A DNA stretch of 64,000 bases from contig NZ_AP022613.1 of the NCBI RefSeq assembly GCF_010730195.1, forward strand, positions 4,960,001 through 5,024,000. The letters are read 5' to 3'. Positions 9,682 to 18,181 of the stretch are shown one piece after another (positions within the stretch are counted from its first letter, which is position 1; each line of letters starts with the position of its first letter). Position numbers and translations under genes: made by a program. The stretch is from Mycobacterium conspicuum (GTDB lineage: Bacteria; Actinomycetota; Actinomycetes; Mycobacteriales; Mycobacteriaceae). Below the pieces are notes generated by a model, which searched no databases, was not told where the DNA came from, and saw only the letters and a list, made by a program, of their open reading frames with translations.

Positions 9682-10023
9682 GTCACCTCCCCTAGGCCGG
9701 ACAGGGTCGAAGTTGCCGCTGGCTACGGCTCTGTGTGCTTATAAGTACACGTAGTAGTATATTATTGTCAATGTTTCCTCTGCGTGTGAGGAACGGTGAA
9801 AAATTTTGAGCTCGGCCAAACACTCTCGTGATGGCCGCCAACCTATTTCGCAATCACTCCGGCTTGCAGAGACGCTCCTGAGGCGACCAACGGAGGGCTA
9901 GGCGAACGTCAGCATGCGCCGAGACAGTCGCCCGGCCCGCCGGGGTGCGTCGAAGCGGCGGCGTCACCGCGAGGGCCCGCGACTATTCGGAATCGTTGGG
10001 CCAGCTAAAAATACAGGGAGCCC
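9682..10023 (-). promoter_or_regulatory. Intergenic promoter region of the mce operon
   Basis: This is 342 bp with no convincing gene. Read on the minus strand it holds TTGACA (9774-9769), then the 16-bp operator, then a TTATAA-containing stretch, so transcription would start near 9740 with a leader of about 60 nt carrying the mceA ribosome site. The half nearest the upstream gene shows no clear terminator, so some read-through from the dehydrogenase operon is possible. No yrbE remnant was recognised. Confidence 0.6.
9748..9763. promoter_or_regulatory. Operator of the TAYAC-N6-GTAYA class (mceA promoter)
   Basis: TACACGTAGTAGTATA is an imperfect palindrome placed just downstream of a TTGACA box on the minus strand. 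It matches the sites in front of the two TetR paralogs at 15117 and 16651, so those regulators are the likely ligands. Confidence 0.6.
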
Positions 10024-10914
10024 TCACTCAGAGCCGCCGACGACGACACCAGCCGATCGCTCGATCGGCTTGATCGCGGCGGTGAAGTCGGAGTCAGGAC
10101 CCAGTTCCTCCATCGCGCTCTCCCATAATCGTCCGACCGCCTCAGCGACTTCGCGGGATACCCCGAGGGCAATGGCTTCTTCGAGATAGAGCCGCACATC
10201 TTTCACCATCAAGCCCGTGGCGAAGCCGAAGTCGAACGTGCGAGGCAGGATCGATCGGGGGAACTTGTCCCGACTCGCGTGGGTCGCACCAGAACCGGCG
10301 TTGAGCACATCGATCATGACCTGTGGGTCCAGACCCGACTTGACACCCATTACGACGGCTTCGCATGTTGCGATGAGTCCGGTGGCCGCCAGCATATTGT
10401 TGATCAGCTTCATCGTCTGCCCCGAGCCTGGCTTGTCGCCGACGTAAAAGGGCCTACCCATCGATTCCAGGACAGGGGTCAGCGTCTCAAAATCCGCGCG
10501 AGGACCCGATACCATCATCGCGAGCGTGCCTTTCTCGGCACCGGCAACCCCGCCACTGACGGGGCTGTCGATCGCGGCGATGTTGCGTCGCGAAAGTTGA
10601 GCGTGGACGCGTCTAGCCGTTTGGCTGCCGATGGTCGAGAAGTCAACAAAACGCTTGACCATTGCGCCCTCGATTACACCATCGGCCAGGGCAGCCACCT
10701 CAAACGAAACCTGCTGCGACGGAAGGCTCGCCATCACGGTCTCGGCGCGATCCCCGACATCCCTCGGCGACGAGGCGGCTTGTGCCCCGAGTTCAATGAG
10801 ACGGCCGAGGGCTTCTTCGCGCGTGTCGTATGCGATGACGTCGTGGTCTGCCTCGATGAGGCGCCGTGCCATCGGAAACCCCATGTGGCCCAGGCCGATA
10901 AATCCGATTCGCAT
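10024..10914 (-). CDS. 3-hydroxyisobutyrate dehydrogenase-like NAD(P)-dependent oxidoreductase
   Basis: This 296-aa protein of the beta-hydroxyacid dehydrogenase family has an N-terminal Rossmann motif GFIGLGHMGFPMA, the substrate-binding DSPVSGGVAGAEKGTL motif (about 119-132) and the catalytic Lys region GSGQTMKLINN (Lys about 172). It would oxidise a 3-hydroxy acid to the semialdehyde or oxo acid. It lies 8 bp after a CMD gene and is plainly paralogous to 34676-35614, which has the same CMD gene in front. It is the last gene of the ALDH-P450-TauD-CMD run. Confidence 0.88.
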   Translation of the reverse strand: MRIGFIGLGHMGFPMARRLIEADHDVIAYDTREEALGRLIELGAQAASSPRDVGDRAETVMASLPSQQVSFEVAALADGVIEGAMVKRFVDFSTIGSQTARRVHAQLSRRNIAAIDSPVSGGVAGAEKGTLAMMVSGPRADFETLTPVLESMGRPFYVGDKPGSGQTMKLINNMLAATGLIATCEAVVMGVKSGLDPQVMIDVLNAGSGATHASRDKFPRSILPRTFDFGFATGLMVKDVRLYLEEAIALGVSREVAEAVGRLWESAMEELGPDSDFTAAIKPIERSAGVVVGGSE

Positions 10915-10922
10915 GGCGTGTC

Positions 10923-11303
10923 CTAATGCTGATCAAGTTCCGCGAACGTTTCGCGGGCGATTCGGAAGCTGTCGACGGCGGCAGGAACCCCCGCGTAGAT
11001 CGCTACCTTCATGAAGATTTCGCGGATTTCATCGCGGGTGACACCGTTGGTCAACGCCGCCCGAACGTGGGTGCGTAGCTCATGTGGGCGGTTGAGCACC
11101 GAGATCATCGCCAGCGTGAGCATGCTACGCGTCTTGAGGGGCAACTCGTCGCGTCCCCACACGGCTCCCCAACAGTATTCGGTGACGAGGTCCTGGAACG
11201 GTCGGTTAAAGTCGCTAGCGCTTTTGACGGCTTTGTCCACATACTCCTGGCCCAACACCGTTGTGCGGATGCGCAGTCCCTTGTCGAAAGTGTTCTCGCT
11301 CAA
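10923..11303 (-). CDS. Carboxymuconolactone decarboxylase family protein
   Basis: The start is TTG at 11303: GAGGAGAAGAA lies upstream, and this start gives exactly 126 aa, the same length as the paralog at 34285-34665, which also starts with TTG. The longer frame to 11327 overlaps the TauD gene. The core motif YCWGAVWGRDELPLKTR, then LNRPHELRTH and a helix with IAGVPAA-like residues, is that of 4-carboxymuconolactone decarboxylase-like proteins, which include ring-cleavage decarboxylases and AhpD-like enzymes. The exact reaction is unknown. It is coupled to the downstream dehydrogenase. Confidence 0.88.
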   Translation of the reverse strand: MSENTFDKGLRIRTTVLGQEYVDKAVKSASDFNRPFQDLVTEYCWGAVWGRDELPLKTRSMLTLAMISVLNRPHELRTHVRAALTNGVTRDEIREIFMKVAIYAGVPAAVDSFRIARETFAELDQH

Positions 11304-11317
11304 TTCTTCTCCTCGTC

Positions 11318-12124
11318 CTACAACCAAGGCTCTTCGCCGGCGATCGTGGTGCGATGCAGGGTACGTTCTGAAGACGAATCGTAGGGCAGGGCGCGGTGCA
11401 GGATCCCGGTGTTGTCCCAGATGACGAGATCGCCGACCTGCCAGTCGTGGGTGTAGCAGAAGCGTTCTTCGGTCGCCCGTGCGAGCAGTTCATCCAACAG
11501 CTTGCGGCTTTCGTCTGGCTCTAGACCCACGATGTGGTCAGCGGTCGCACCGATCACCAAAGAACAGCGACCATCACGCCGCTTCCAGACGAGCGAACTT
11601 TCGTGCGTTGCAAGCGTGCGCCAGGCGGCTAGGTCCTCCTCCGCCGGGTCCCCGACCAAGAGGCGCTGCGCGGCCTCAAAGCTATGCACGACGCGCAGCC
11701 CCTGGTAAAGCTCGCGCTCCTGTGCGGACATGTTTTCCCAGACCGCATAGGTATTTGCGAACTGTGTGCCGCCCCCGGTCATCGCCACATGCCGCGCCGT
11801 AAGCATTGTGGCTTTCGCGGGCACATCGTTGGTGGTGTCGTCGATGTGCCAATTGAAAGTGCCCTTGAGGTACTCCGCGGCGGGGTTCTTCGACGGGTCG
11901 AGGCTGACTTTGAAGATCTCCTTGCCTCCCGGCGCGAGCACGGTGCCTAGCCTGCGCGCGAACTCTAATTGCTCGTCGTCGTCGAGATGTAGGCCCCGAA
12001 TCAGCAGCACACCACGCCATTTGAGCGCCTCCATACACCGGCCGATAACCGCGTCATCAAGGAGGCTTTTGACACTGGTGACCTCGACGCCCAGCGCCGG
12101 ACTCAGCGCCATCGTCTCAACCAT
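11318..12124 (-). CDS. TauD/TfdA-family 2-oxoglutarate-dependent dioxygenase
   Basis: The start ATG at 12124 overlaps the P450 stop codon by 8 bp; an upstream extension to 12367 lies wholly inside the P450 and is dismissed. The product is 268 aa. The Fe(II)-binding facial triad is visible as the HID motif in FNWHIDDTTND (about 95-97) and the distal His in GILHRALPY, followed by the 2-oxoglutarate-binding Arg in RTLHRTTI. It would hydroxylate or oxidatively cleave an organic acid. The operon context (ALDH, P450, CMD, dehydrogenase) points to a catabolic role. Confidence 0.87.
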   Translation of the reverse strand: MVETMALSPALGVEVTSVKSLLDDAVIGRCMEALKWRGVLLIRGLHLDDDEQLEFARRLGTVLAPGGKEIFKVSLDPSKNPAAEYLKGTFNWHIDDTTNDVPAKATMLTARHVAMTGGGTQFANTYAVWENMSAQERELYQGLRVVHSFEAAQRLLVGDPAEEDLAAWRTLATHESSLVWKRRDGRCSLVIGATADHIVGLEPDESRKLLDELLARATEERFCYTHDWQVGDLVIWDNTGILHRALPYDSSSERTLHRTTIAGEEPWL

Positions 12125-13406
12125 CAACTGCGCCTTCCCGTTCGACAGGGGTGAATTCGAGGTGCAGTTCGGTGAGTCCGCGCAACTGGTAGGTCGGCTC
12201 GTAGTCGTAGCGACGGGCGTGAGCGGGGCCATGTTCCGCCTCGCAGATCCGGATATCGTCAGCCCGATCGAGAAAGTACTCGACCGTAATTCGTCCTTCC
12301 GCCCGAGCCAGCGGGGCGCCTGGGCAGGTATGGATGCCGCGGCCGAACGCGATGTGCTCTCGAGCATTGCGGCGATCTAGTTGAAACTCATTGGGGTTGT
12401 CGAACCGCCGAGGGTCTCGGTTTGCCGCCCCGGGCAGAAGCAGCACGGTGGCACCCGCCGGCACGTGAACACCCGCGATGGTCGTGGACTTTCGGACGAG
12501 GCGGAAATCGCTCTTCACCGGGCTCTCCATGCGCAGCGTCTCCTCGATGAAAAGCGGGACACGACTGGCATCTTCGCGTAGCAGATGCTGCAGACCGGGA
12601 CGATCGGCGATTAAGTGCAGTGCGGCGGAGAGCAGTTTTGTGGTCGTCTCCGCACCGGCGGCGAACAAAAATGTCGCAAGGCGCACCGCGTCGATGACCT
12701 CGGGCGTCGACCCGTCCGGGTACTTGGCCTCGGCCAACAAAGTGAGCACGTCGTCACGCGGCTCGCGTCGACGCTGTTCGATGTAGGAGGTGAACTGTGC
12801 CTCGAGGAACGCCAGCGGATTGTGGGAGAACTTCGGATCGTCCTCGATCGCACCGACACTGGCCGCAGCAAGACGGGAACGGAACGCTGTGTGGTCCCCT
12901 TCCGGAACACCAAGCAGGTCGGCGATGACCAGCGTGGCGAAGGGCTTAGCATAGTCGCGCAGAAATTCACAACGACCCCGGTCCAGGAATTCGTCAAACT
13001 GCCGCTCGGCCAGACGCCACATAAACTCCTCATTCTCCTTGAGGCGCTTGGGTGTAATCAGCCTGCTCAGTAGGCCGCGGGCGCGTGTGTGTTCCGGCGG
13101 ATCGAAGGTGACCATATGCTCGCTGAGGGGGATCTGGTCGCGGTACCGCTCGATGAGCGCACCGATGTCGTCGCCCTCCGGCTGAAACGGCAATCCCGCT
13201 AGGGGCCCGATCACCGACGTGCACGACGAGAACGCATCGGTATCCCGATACACCGACAGCGCTTCCTCGTAGCCGGTGACCGTCACGACACCGCTGGCTT
13301 CGTCACGGCGCACCGGGTATCTCGACCGAAGGTAGTCAAAGTATGGATAGGGGTCTCCGACCAGGCTTTGATCGGTAAAGAAGTTAGTGGAGTTGGAGAA
13401 GCTCAT
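12117..13406 (-). CDS. Cytochrome P450
   Basis: The start ATG at 13406 is preceded by GGAAGG about 12 bp upstream; the frame extends to 13436 but that would overlap the ALDH stop. The product is 429 aa. The oxygen-binding I-helix reads FAAGAETTT (about 248-256), the ExxR is ETLR (289-292) and the haem Cys loop is FGRGIHTCPGAPLAR with Cys361. It shares long similar stretches with the block B P450 at 50418-51701 (for example LITPKRLKENE). No ferredoxin is adjacent, so its electron donor must be encoded elsewhere, perhaps in block B. Confidence 0.93.
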   Translation of the reverse strand: MSFSNSTNFFTDQSLVGDPYPYFDYLRSRYPVRRDEASGVVTVTGYEEALSVYRDTDAFSSCTSVIGPLAGLPFQPEGDDIGALIERYRDQIPLSEHMVTFDPPEHTRARGLLSRLITPKRLKENEEFMWRLAERQFDEFLDRGRCEFLRDYAKPFATLVIADLLGVPEGDHTAFRSRLAAASVGAIEDDPKFSHNPLAFLEAQFTSYIEQRRREPRDDVLTLLAEAKYPDGSTPEVIDAVRLATFLFAAGAETTTKLLSAALHLIADRPGLQHLLREDASRVPLFIEETLRMESPVKSDFRLVRKSTTIAGVHVPAGATVLLLPGAANRDPRRFDNPNEFQLDRRNAREHIAFGRGIHTCPGAPLARAEGRITVEYFLDRADDIRICEAEHGPAHARRYDYEPTYQLRGLTELHLEFTPVEREGAVDG

Positions 13407-13432
13407 GGTGTGTCCCTTACCTTCCGTGAGCA

Positions 13433-14863
13433 TCAAAGGTGCACTACAACGGTTTTCGTGGCAGTGAACGTGTCGAGCGCTTCATATCCTTTTTCGCGGC
13501 CGTAGCCTGATTTTTTGAACCCGCCGAACGGCAGCTCCACTCCCCCGCCGGCACCGTAGGTATTGACGTATACCTGTCCCGCTTCAATCTCGGCGGCCAG
13601 CCGGTGCGCGCGCGAGAGGTCGGAGGTCCATACGGAGCCGAGGAGTCCGTACGGTGTGCCGTTAGCCAAACTCACCGCTTCCTCCTCGTCGCCGAACTTG
13701 TTGACTGTCAACACAGGGCCGAAGATCTCTTCCTGCGCGATTTCCGAAACAGGGTCGACACCGTCGATCAAGGTCGGCGCGAAATACGATCCGTCAGCCA
13801 GGTCTGCCGCCGATGGCGCATCGCCACCGCAGATGATTTCGCCCTTGGTGTTGCCGGAGACTATCGACTGAACCCTGTGTTGCTGCTTGCGTGAGATGAG
13901 CGGCCCAAGTTCCTTGTCCTCGATGCCGGGACCGATCGACACTCGCATGAAACGGTGCTTGACCATTTCTACAAGTTCGTCATGGATAGCTTCTTGAACC
14001 AGCAATCGTGAGCCGGCCGAACAGGTTTGGCCGGCGTTTTGCAGGATTGCCTTTGCGATGAACTCGGTCGCGCGGAGAAGGTCGGCATCGGGGAAGACGA
14101 TCTGAGCCGACTTGCCGCCCAGCTCGAGTAGCGCGGGAACAACCCGCTCGGCGGCGGCGTGCCCAACAACCGAGCCGACCTCGGCGGAACCGACAAATCC
14201 GATATGGTCGACTCCCGGGTGGGCCGTCAGGGCCGCACCGGCCTCGGTGCCGATACCGGTCACCACATTGAACACGCCAGCCGGCAATCCGGCCTCGAAC
14301 GCTAGCTCAGCGAGAGCTACTGCGGTGCGCGGTGTTTCATTGGCCGGTTTGGCCACCGCACAGTTGCCTGTGGCGACCGCTGGAGCAATGCCCCTGCACA
14401 ACAGCTGCATCGGATAATTCCAGGCAACGATATGCCCCGTGACACCCAGCGGTTCGCGCTTCGTATAGACATGCAGATCGGTCGACAGCGGAATGGTGTG
14501 TCCGTAGTAGCTGTCGATCGCATGACCGTAGAAGCGGAAGTATCGTGCCGAGACCAGGGCGTCGGCGCGCGCCTGCGACAGCGGTTTGCCGGTGTCTTGG
14601 CTCTCTATGAGCGCCAAATGCTCTTGATCGCGCTCGATGAGATCAGCTATACGGCTCATGACTCTGGCCCGGTCGGCTGGGGGCGTAGTGCGCCACGCTC
14701 TGGACGCCCGTTTTGCGGCTGTCACAGCGCGGTCGACCTCATCTCCACCGGCGCGCGCCACCGCACCTAGTGACTTGCCCGAGGACGGGTCGATATTGTC
14801 ATATACCTGCGCCGAGGCGACGGACTCACCATCGATAAATGATTGAGTGACTGGCACTTTCAA
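13433..14863 (-). CDS. Aldehyde dehydrogenase
   Basis: This is a full-length 476-aa NAD(P)-dependent ALDH. Visible residues are Asn149 in VAWNYP, the general base Glu247 in LELGGKS, the nucleophile Cys281 in GQTCSAG and the C-terminal ELPFGGFKKSGYGRE segment. It would oxidise an aldehyde to the acid. The start ATG overlaps the stop of the 61-aa ORF (ATGA). A degraded copy of the same subfamily is present at 34060-34254. Confidence 0.94.
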   Translation of the reverse strand: MKVPVTQSFIDGESVASAQVYDNIDPSSGKSLGAVARAGGDEVDRAVTAAKRASRAWRTTPPADRARVMSRIADLIERDQEHLALIESQDTGKPLSQARADALVSARYFRFYGHAIDSYYGHTIPLSTDLHVYTKREPLGVTGHIVAWNYPMQLLCRGIAPAVATGNCAVAKPANETPRTAVALAELAFEAGLPAGVFNVVTGIGTEAGAALTAHPGVDHIGFVGSAEVGSVVGHAAAERVVPALLELGGKSAQIVFPDADLLRATEFIAKAILQNAGQTCSAGSRLLVQEAIHDELVEMVKHRFMRVSIGPGIEDKELGPLISRKQQHRVQSIVSGNTKGEIICGGDAPSAADLADGSYFAPTLIDGVDPVSEIAQEEIFGPVLTVNKFGDEEEAVSLANGTPYGLLGSVWTSDLSRAHRLAAEIEAGQVYVNTYGAGGGVELPFGGFKKSGYGREKGYEALDTFTATKTVVVHL

Positions 14864-15045
14864 CTCCTCTGACCCGTTCCTTCGGTATTCCAGCCGTCAG
14901 GTGATGCTGCAAGGGCCGCCTCTTCGCCAGCGCGATTGCCGTTGACGCCGAAGATCACGATCTCCGTGCCGACGCAAGCGCCCTCCATAAAGATGTCAGT
15001 GTTGCGGATAGGCGAATCAGCCGGAGTCAACAAGTTGTCTCGCAC
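14860..15045 (-). CDS. Small leaderless hypothetical protein (61 aa)
   Basis: A GTG at 15045 begins a 61-aa frame ending in an ATGA overlap with the ALDH gene. The GTG lies 9 nt from the 16-bp operator; the same spacing is seen between the operator and the ATG of the TetR gene at 16651. A TTGACA box with 17-bp spacing to TATTTA would place the transcript start at or next to the GTG, so it is probably translated from a leaderless mRNA. The protein has one Cys (GACVGTEIVIFGVNG) and no clear TM. No family was recognised. Confidence 0.6.
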   Translation of the reverse strand: MRDNLLTPADSPIRNTDIFMEGACVGTEIVIFGVNGNRAGEEAALAASPDGWNTEGTGQRS

Positions 15046-15054
15046 ACCTATAAA

Positions 15055-15070
15055 TACACAGCTGCGTATA
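15055..15070. promoter_or_regulatory. Operator of the TAYAC-N6-GTAYA class (61-aa ORF/ALDH promoter)
   Basis: TACACAGCTGCGTATA is almost a perfect palindrome around AGCT. On the minus strand it fills the spacer of a promoter with TTGACA at 15079-15074, so bound repressor would block RNA polymerase. Confidence 0.7.
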
Positions 15071-15092
15071 TTTTGTCAAGGCGACCGCTAAA

Positions 15093-15108
15093 TATACCTA
15101 GTTGTATA
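15093..15108. promoter_or_regulatory. Operator of the TAYAC-N6-GTAYA class (TetR-1 promoter)
   Basis: TATACCTAGTTGTATA lies 8 nt before the ATG of the TetR gene. Its right half supplies a TATAGT -10 box (15105-15110), suggesting autorepression and a leaderless transcript. It is 22 bp from the divergent operator at 15055. Confidence 0.7.
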
Positions 15109-15116
15109 GTTCTCGG

Positions 15117-15746
15117 ATGGTGACCAGCCGACGAGGTCGACCGACGCAGGCCGAAGCTGAGGAACTGCATCAGAAGCTTCGCACAGCCGCGGCCGCGACA
15201 TTCGTCAAACAGGGCTATGACGGTACAACCATGGAAGCGATCGCCCGAGCAGCGGGCATCACACGGCGGACCTTGTACGCACGCTATCCCGATAAGCGGG
15301 CCGTATTTCTCGATGTGATCCCCTGGGCACTGACGCTAAGGACAGCGCGCGAACCCGACTCACACCGAAACAAGGACGATCTGGCACTCGCGCTCATCGC
15401 GATTGGACGTGGTGCACTCGCACGGGCTATGGATCCTGAAACGCTGGGCCTGACCCGGATCGCAATGAATGAATCGGCGCGGTTCCCGGAGTTCGCCCTC
15501 AGTGCCCAGACGATGACCTGGTCAGCGCGCCAGCGAGAAGTGATGGAGCTGCTGCGCCACCATCAGGAAGCGGGAACCATCGACGTGGACGATTTCGAGG
15601 TGATCGCAGGGCAATTCCTTGCGATGATCGAGCTGATGCCGCAACGGCTGGCCGACTTCGGGATCTATCGCACCAAGGAAGAAGGAGAGCGACATCTTCA
15701 TCATGCCGTCAACCTGTTTCTCAGGGGTGTTTTGACGCGTGATTGA
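15117..15746 (+). CDS. TetR/AcrR-family regulator 1
   Basis: I chose ATG 15117 (MVTSRRGRPTQ) over a TTG at 15102 because it aligns with the start of the paralog at 16651 and follows a TATAGT -10 box at leaderless spacing. The product is 209 aa. The N-terminal TetR helix-turn-helix is clear (GYDGTTMEAIARAAGITRRT, then LYARYPDKRAVF). The C-terminal ligand domain shares MNES-RFPEFA and RLADF motifs with the paralog. It is divergent from the 61-aa ORF/ALDH operon and probably represses it, itself and other sites with the same palindrome. Confidence 0.9.
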   Translation: MVTSRRGRPTQAEAEELHQKLRTAAAATFVKQGYDGTTMEAIARAAGITRRTLYARYPDKRAVFLDVIPWALTLRTAREPDSHRNKDDLALALIAIGRGALARAMDPETLGLTRIAMNESARFPEFALSAQTMTWSARQREVMELLRHHQEAGTIDVDDFEVIAGQFLAMIELMPQRLADFGIYRTKEEGERHLHHAVNLFLRGVLTRD

Positions 15747-16503
15747 TCGAGCGACGGTCCTGCCCGGTCTCGTCTTGGTGCACGGCGGCGCACATGCCGC
15801 GGACTGTTGGGAACTTGTCGTCGCCGAACTAGCGCAGCTTGCACCTGAACTGCCCGTCGTCGCCGTGGACCTACCGGGCCGGGCCGCTAGGCCAGCCGAC
15901 CTGTCTGATGTCCGCATCTGCGACTGGGTGGACTCAGTGGTCACTGATGTGGACGACGCGGGCCTCGGTGACGTTCTGGTCGTTGGGCATTCGCTGGCGG
16001 GAGTGACGGTGCCGGGTGTGGTTTCCAAGCTTGGCGCTGATCGGGTGCGCGAAATGATATTGGTGGCGGCATTCGTTCCGCCACAGGGCAAGTCGGTGAT
16101 CAAGACGCTTCGCGGACCACTGGCTCCACTGTCGCGGGCCGGGGTCTCGATTGGCCGATCGTTCCCGATGCCGCCCGCAGCTGCCCGTCTGGCGTTTTGC
16201 AACGGAATGAGTCGCGAGCAACGCAAGCTCACATTATCCCGGCTCTATCCAGAGTCCCTGAATGTCATCGTCGAGCCCGTCGATCGCCGCGACATGCCCG
16301 AAGCGGTGCCGCGAACGTGGATTATGACGCTGTCAGACAGAGCGTTGTCAGTCCGCCGACAGCGTCAGTACATCGACGCGCTTGGGGGCGTGGCAACGCT
16401 AATCTGTGTCGACAGCTGCCACGATGTGATGATCAGCAAGCCAAAGTGGCTTGCCAGGGTCTTACTAGAGCGCTGTCGGCTTCGTTCCTCGGCGTCACGC
16501 TAG
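15739..16503 (+). CDS. Alpha/beta hydrolase
   Basis: The GTG start at 15739 overlaps the TetR stop by 8 bp, so the two are co-transcribed. This 254-aa protein has the oxyanion segment LVLVHGGAHAADCW, the nucleophile elbow VGHSLAG (Ser about 83) and a late His in DSCHDVM. It belongs to the esterase/salicylate-esterase (MhpC/EstB-like) group. Candidate roles are hydrolysis of an ester or thioester intermediate, or of the inducing ligand of the regulator; neither can be decided from sequence. Confidence 0.87.
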   Translation: MIDRATVLPGLVLVHGGAHAADCWELVVAELAQLAPELPVVAVDLPGRAARPADLSDVRICDWVDSVVTDVDDAGLGDVLVVGHSLAGVTVPGVVSKLGADRVREMILVAAFVPPQGKSVIKTLRGPLAPLSRAGVSIGRSFPMPPAAARLAFCNGMSREQRKLTLSRLYPESLNVIVEPVDRRDMPEAVPRTWIMTLSDRALSVRRQRQYIDALGGVATLICVDSCHDVMISKPKWLARVLLERCRLRSSASR

Positions 16504-16625
16504 CCAGGCTGACGGCCGCCAATACGGTCGCTCTCGGCGGGCACTGCAGGCCCCCACCGGGATTGAAATCCAGTTTGGCGCCCACCAAGGGAGCCGCATC
16601 GATCCATCCGGCCGCCGTCAATTAG

Positions 16626-16641
16626 TACACCTAGCCGTACA
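16626..16641. promoter_or_regulatory. Operator of the TAYAC-N6-GTAYA class (TetR-2 promoter)
   Basis: TACACCTAGCCGTACA has the same CTAG-centred layout as the site at 15093 and lies 9 nt before the ATG at 16651. The right half gives TACACT as a -10 box. The remaining intergenic bases, 16504-16625, hold nothing I can support. Confidence 0.68.
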
Positions 16642-16650
16642 CTTTGCAGG

Positions 16651-17277
16651 ATGACAACGGCACGGCGTGGACGACCGACACAGGAGGAAGCCGCCCAACT
16701 TAAGGAACGAATACGCGAGGGTGCCGTCTCCGCGTTCCTGGAATACGGCTATGACGGTACGACCATGGAGGCGATCGCCCAGGCGGCCGGGGTCACCAAG
16801 CGAACTCTTTACGCCCGATACCCCGACAAACGGGCGGTATTCGTTGACGTCATCCCGTGGGCTTTCAGCCGTGCCGTGGACCGCGACCTAGACCGCCGGA
16901 TCAACGATGAGGACCTTGAAGCCGCGCTGACCGAGATCGGGCGCGGCGCGATTAAACGTGCCCTCGACCCTGACACGAGGCGGCTGCACCGAGTGGTAAT
17001 GAACGAGTCCGGCCGGTTCCCGGAATTCGCCGTCAGCGCTGAAACCCTAGGTTGGTCGCGTCGCCAACGCCAGGTGATGGATTTACTGCGTCAGCACCAA
17101 GAATCCGGGAACATCGAAGTCGATGACATCGAGATAGCAGCCGAACACTTCTTGGCGATGGTCGAGGCCCTGCCTGCTCGGCTGGCAGATTTCGCCGTGT
17201 TCCGCAGCAAAAGGCAAGAAGAACGCCACCTGAAGCTTGCCGTGAGCCTGTTTCTGAATGGCGCTCTGCCACGGTGA
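16651..17277 (+). CDS. TetR/AcrR-family regulator 2 (paralog of regulator 1)
   Basis: This 208-aa protein starts MTTARRGRPTQ. Its DNA-binding domain (GYDGTTMEAIAQAAGVTKRT then LYARYPDKRAVF) is nearly identical in the recognition helix to regulator 1, and the ligand domain aligns along its full length. The two arose by duplication and should read the same operator, but the effector domains have diverged, so they may respond to different ligands. Its own promoter carries the operator, implying autorepression and cross-regulation. Confidence 0.9.
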   Translation: MTTARRGRPTQEEAAQLKERIREGAVSAFLEYGYDGTTMEAIAQAAGVTKRTLYARYPDKRAVFVDVIPWAFSRAVDRDLDRRINDEDLEAALTEIGRGAIKRALDPDTRRLHRVVMNESGRFPEFAVSAETLGWSRRQRQVMDLLRQHQESGNIEVDDIEIAAEHFLAMVEALPARLADFAVFRSKRQEERHLKLAVSLFLNGALPR

Positions 17278-17416
17278 CGAGGTTGGCCACTCCGCGGCCA
17301 GAAACTTCGTTGGTCCGCCACGTCGGAGCTGACTTCGCCCGGCGAGGAGCTTGCCCAACATACTTTGCGAAAGTCATTGTCAGGTAACTCCTCTCGCCGT
17401 TCGCCCTACGGGCAGC

Positions 17417-18106
17417 CTAACGCGGTGGGTTAGCCTGGGGCAGTTCGGCCAACATCGTGCACCTACTGGAATCGAAGCTGAGGTGTCGCGCGATCGGCAG
17501 GCTCTCTGGTGGTGGATCCTCGTAGCTCCACGCGACATCTTCCACTACGGCATCACCTACCGCAGCCGACCAGTACGTCGCCGCACCCTTGTAGTTGCAG
17601 TAGCTCGATGTCGTGGTTCGTCGCAACAGGTCGGTGCGGACCAACGTTGGGCTCACGTAGAGGCGGGGCTGAAGCGTGGTCTCGAAGACGATCACAGTGT
17701 CGTCCGTGTCGACCAGCGTCACGCCGCCCACTTCGACGCGCAGCCGGCGGCTCGTGCGATGGCAATCGACGCGATGATATGGGTTTGGCGGGTAATCGAC
17801 GAGTAAGCGCCCCTCTTCCAGCCAGGTATCGACGGCTCCCCACGGCACGACGACGTATCCCGGTGCGGCGGGCTCGGGCTTGTGTGGCAAGTCGCCAACC
17901 TGATTGGCCGGGAAGGCATATCGGTGGATGCGGTCAGGGCGGTGCACCATCAGTGCCTGCTCGGTATCAATAACCGTGCGACCGTTTTGAATAGCTTGAA
18001 CGCGTCGGGGATGCGGCTCGACATAAACGACCCCGATCGGTAACGGCTCAGAGAACCAGCCCGCGGGATCGGTGCCCAGCGGCCCCTGCGGTGTGGTCAG
18101 GGCCAT
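17417..18106 (-). CDS. DUF427 domain protein
   Basis: The 229-aa form starting at ATG 18106 (MALTTPQGPLG) has AAGGG upstream; the frame stays open to 18169. It carries two DUF427-like repeats, the first around residues 24-110 (VEPHPRRVQAIQNGRTVIDT) and the second around 125-215 (VTLVDTDDTVIVFETTLQPRLY), with the conserved SYCNYKGAATYW motif in the second. DUF427 proteins are common in actinobacteria and have no settled function. The gene is convergent with TetR-2 and divergent from TetR-3. The 139 bp to TetR-2 show no gene. Confidence 0.8.
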   Translation of the reverse strand: MALTTPQGPLGTDPAGWFSEPLPIGVVYVEPHPRRVQAIQNGRTVIDTEQALMVHRPDRIHRYAFPANQVGDLPHKPEPAAPGYVVVPWGAVDTWLEEGRLLVDYPPNPYHRVDCHRTSRRLRVEVGGVTLVDTDDTVIVFETTLQPRLYVSPTLVRTDLLRRTTTSSYCNYKGAATYWSAAVGDAVVEDVAWSYEDPPPESLPIARHLSFDSSRCTMLAELPQANPPR

Positions 18107-18181
18107 CGAACCGCCCTTGCGTCGAACCGGCGCCGCTTTTCTCTCAAGGCGACCCCGCGACGACATCAAAAAGGCAAGTCA

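Noticed and set aside
9914..10189. Plus-strand 91-aa ORF upstream of mceA
   Set aside because: It overlaps the dehydrogenase gene on the other strand and is Arg/Ser-rich, typical of a shadow frame.
16433..16621. Minus-strand 62-aa ORF after the hydrolase, close to an operator
   Set aside because: It overlaps the hydrolase end, uses a TTG start without ribosome site and shows no recognisable family.
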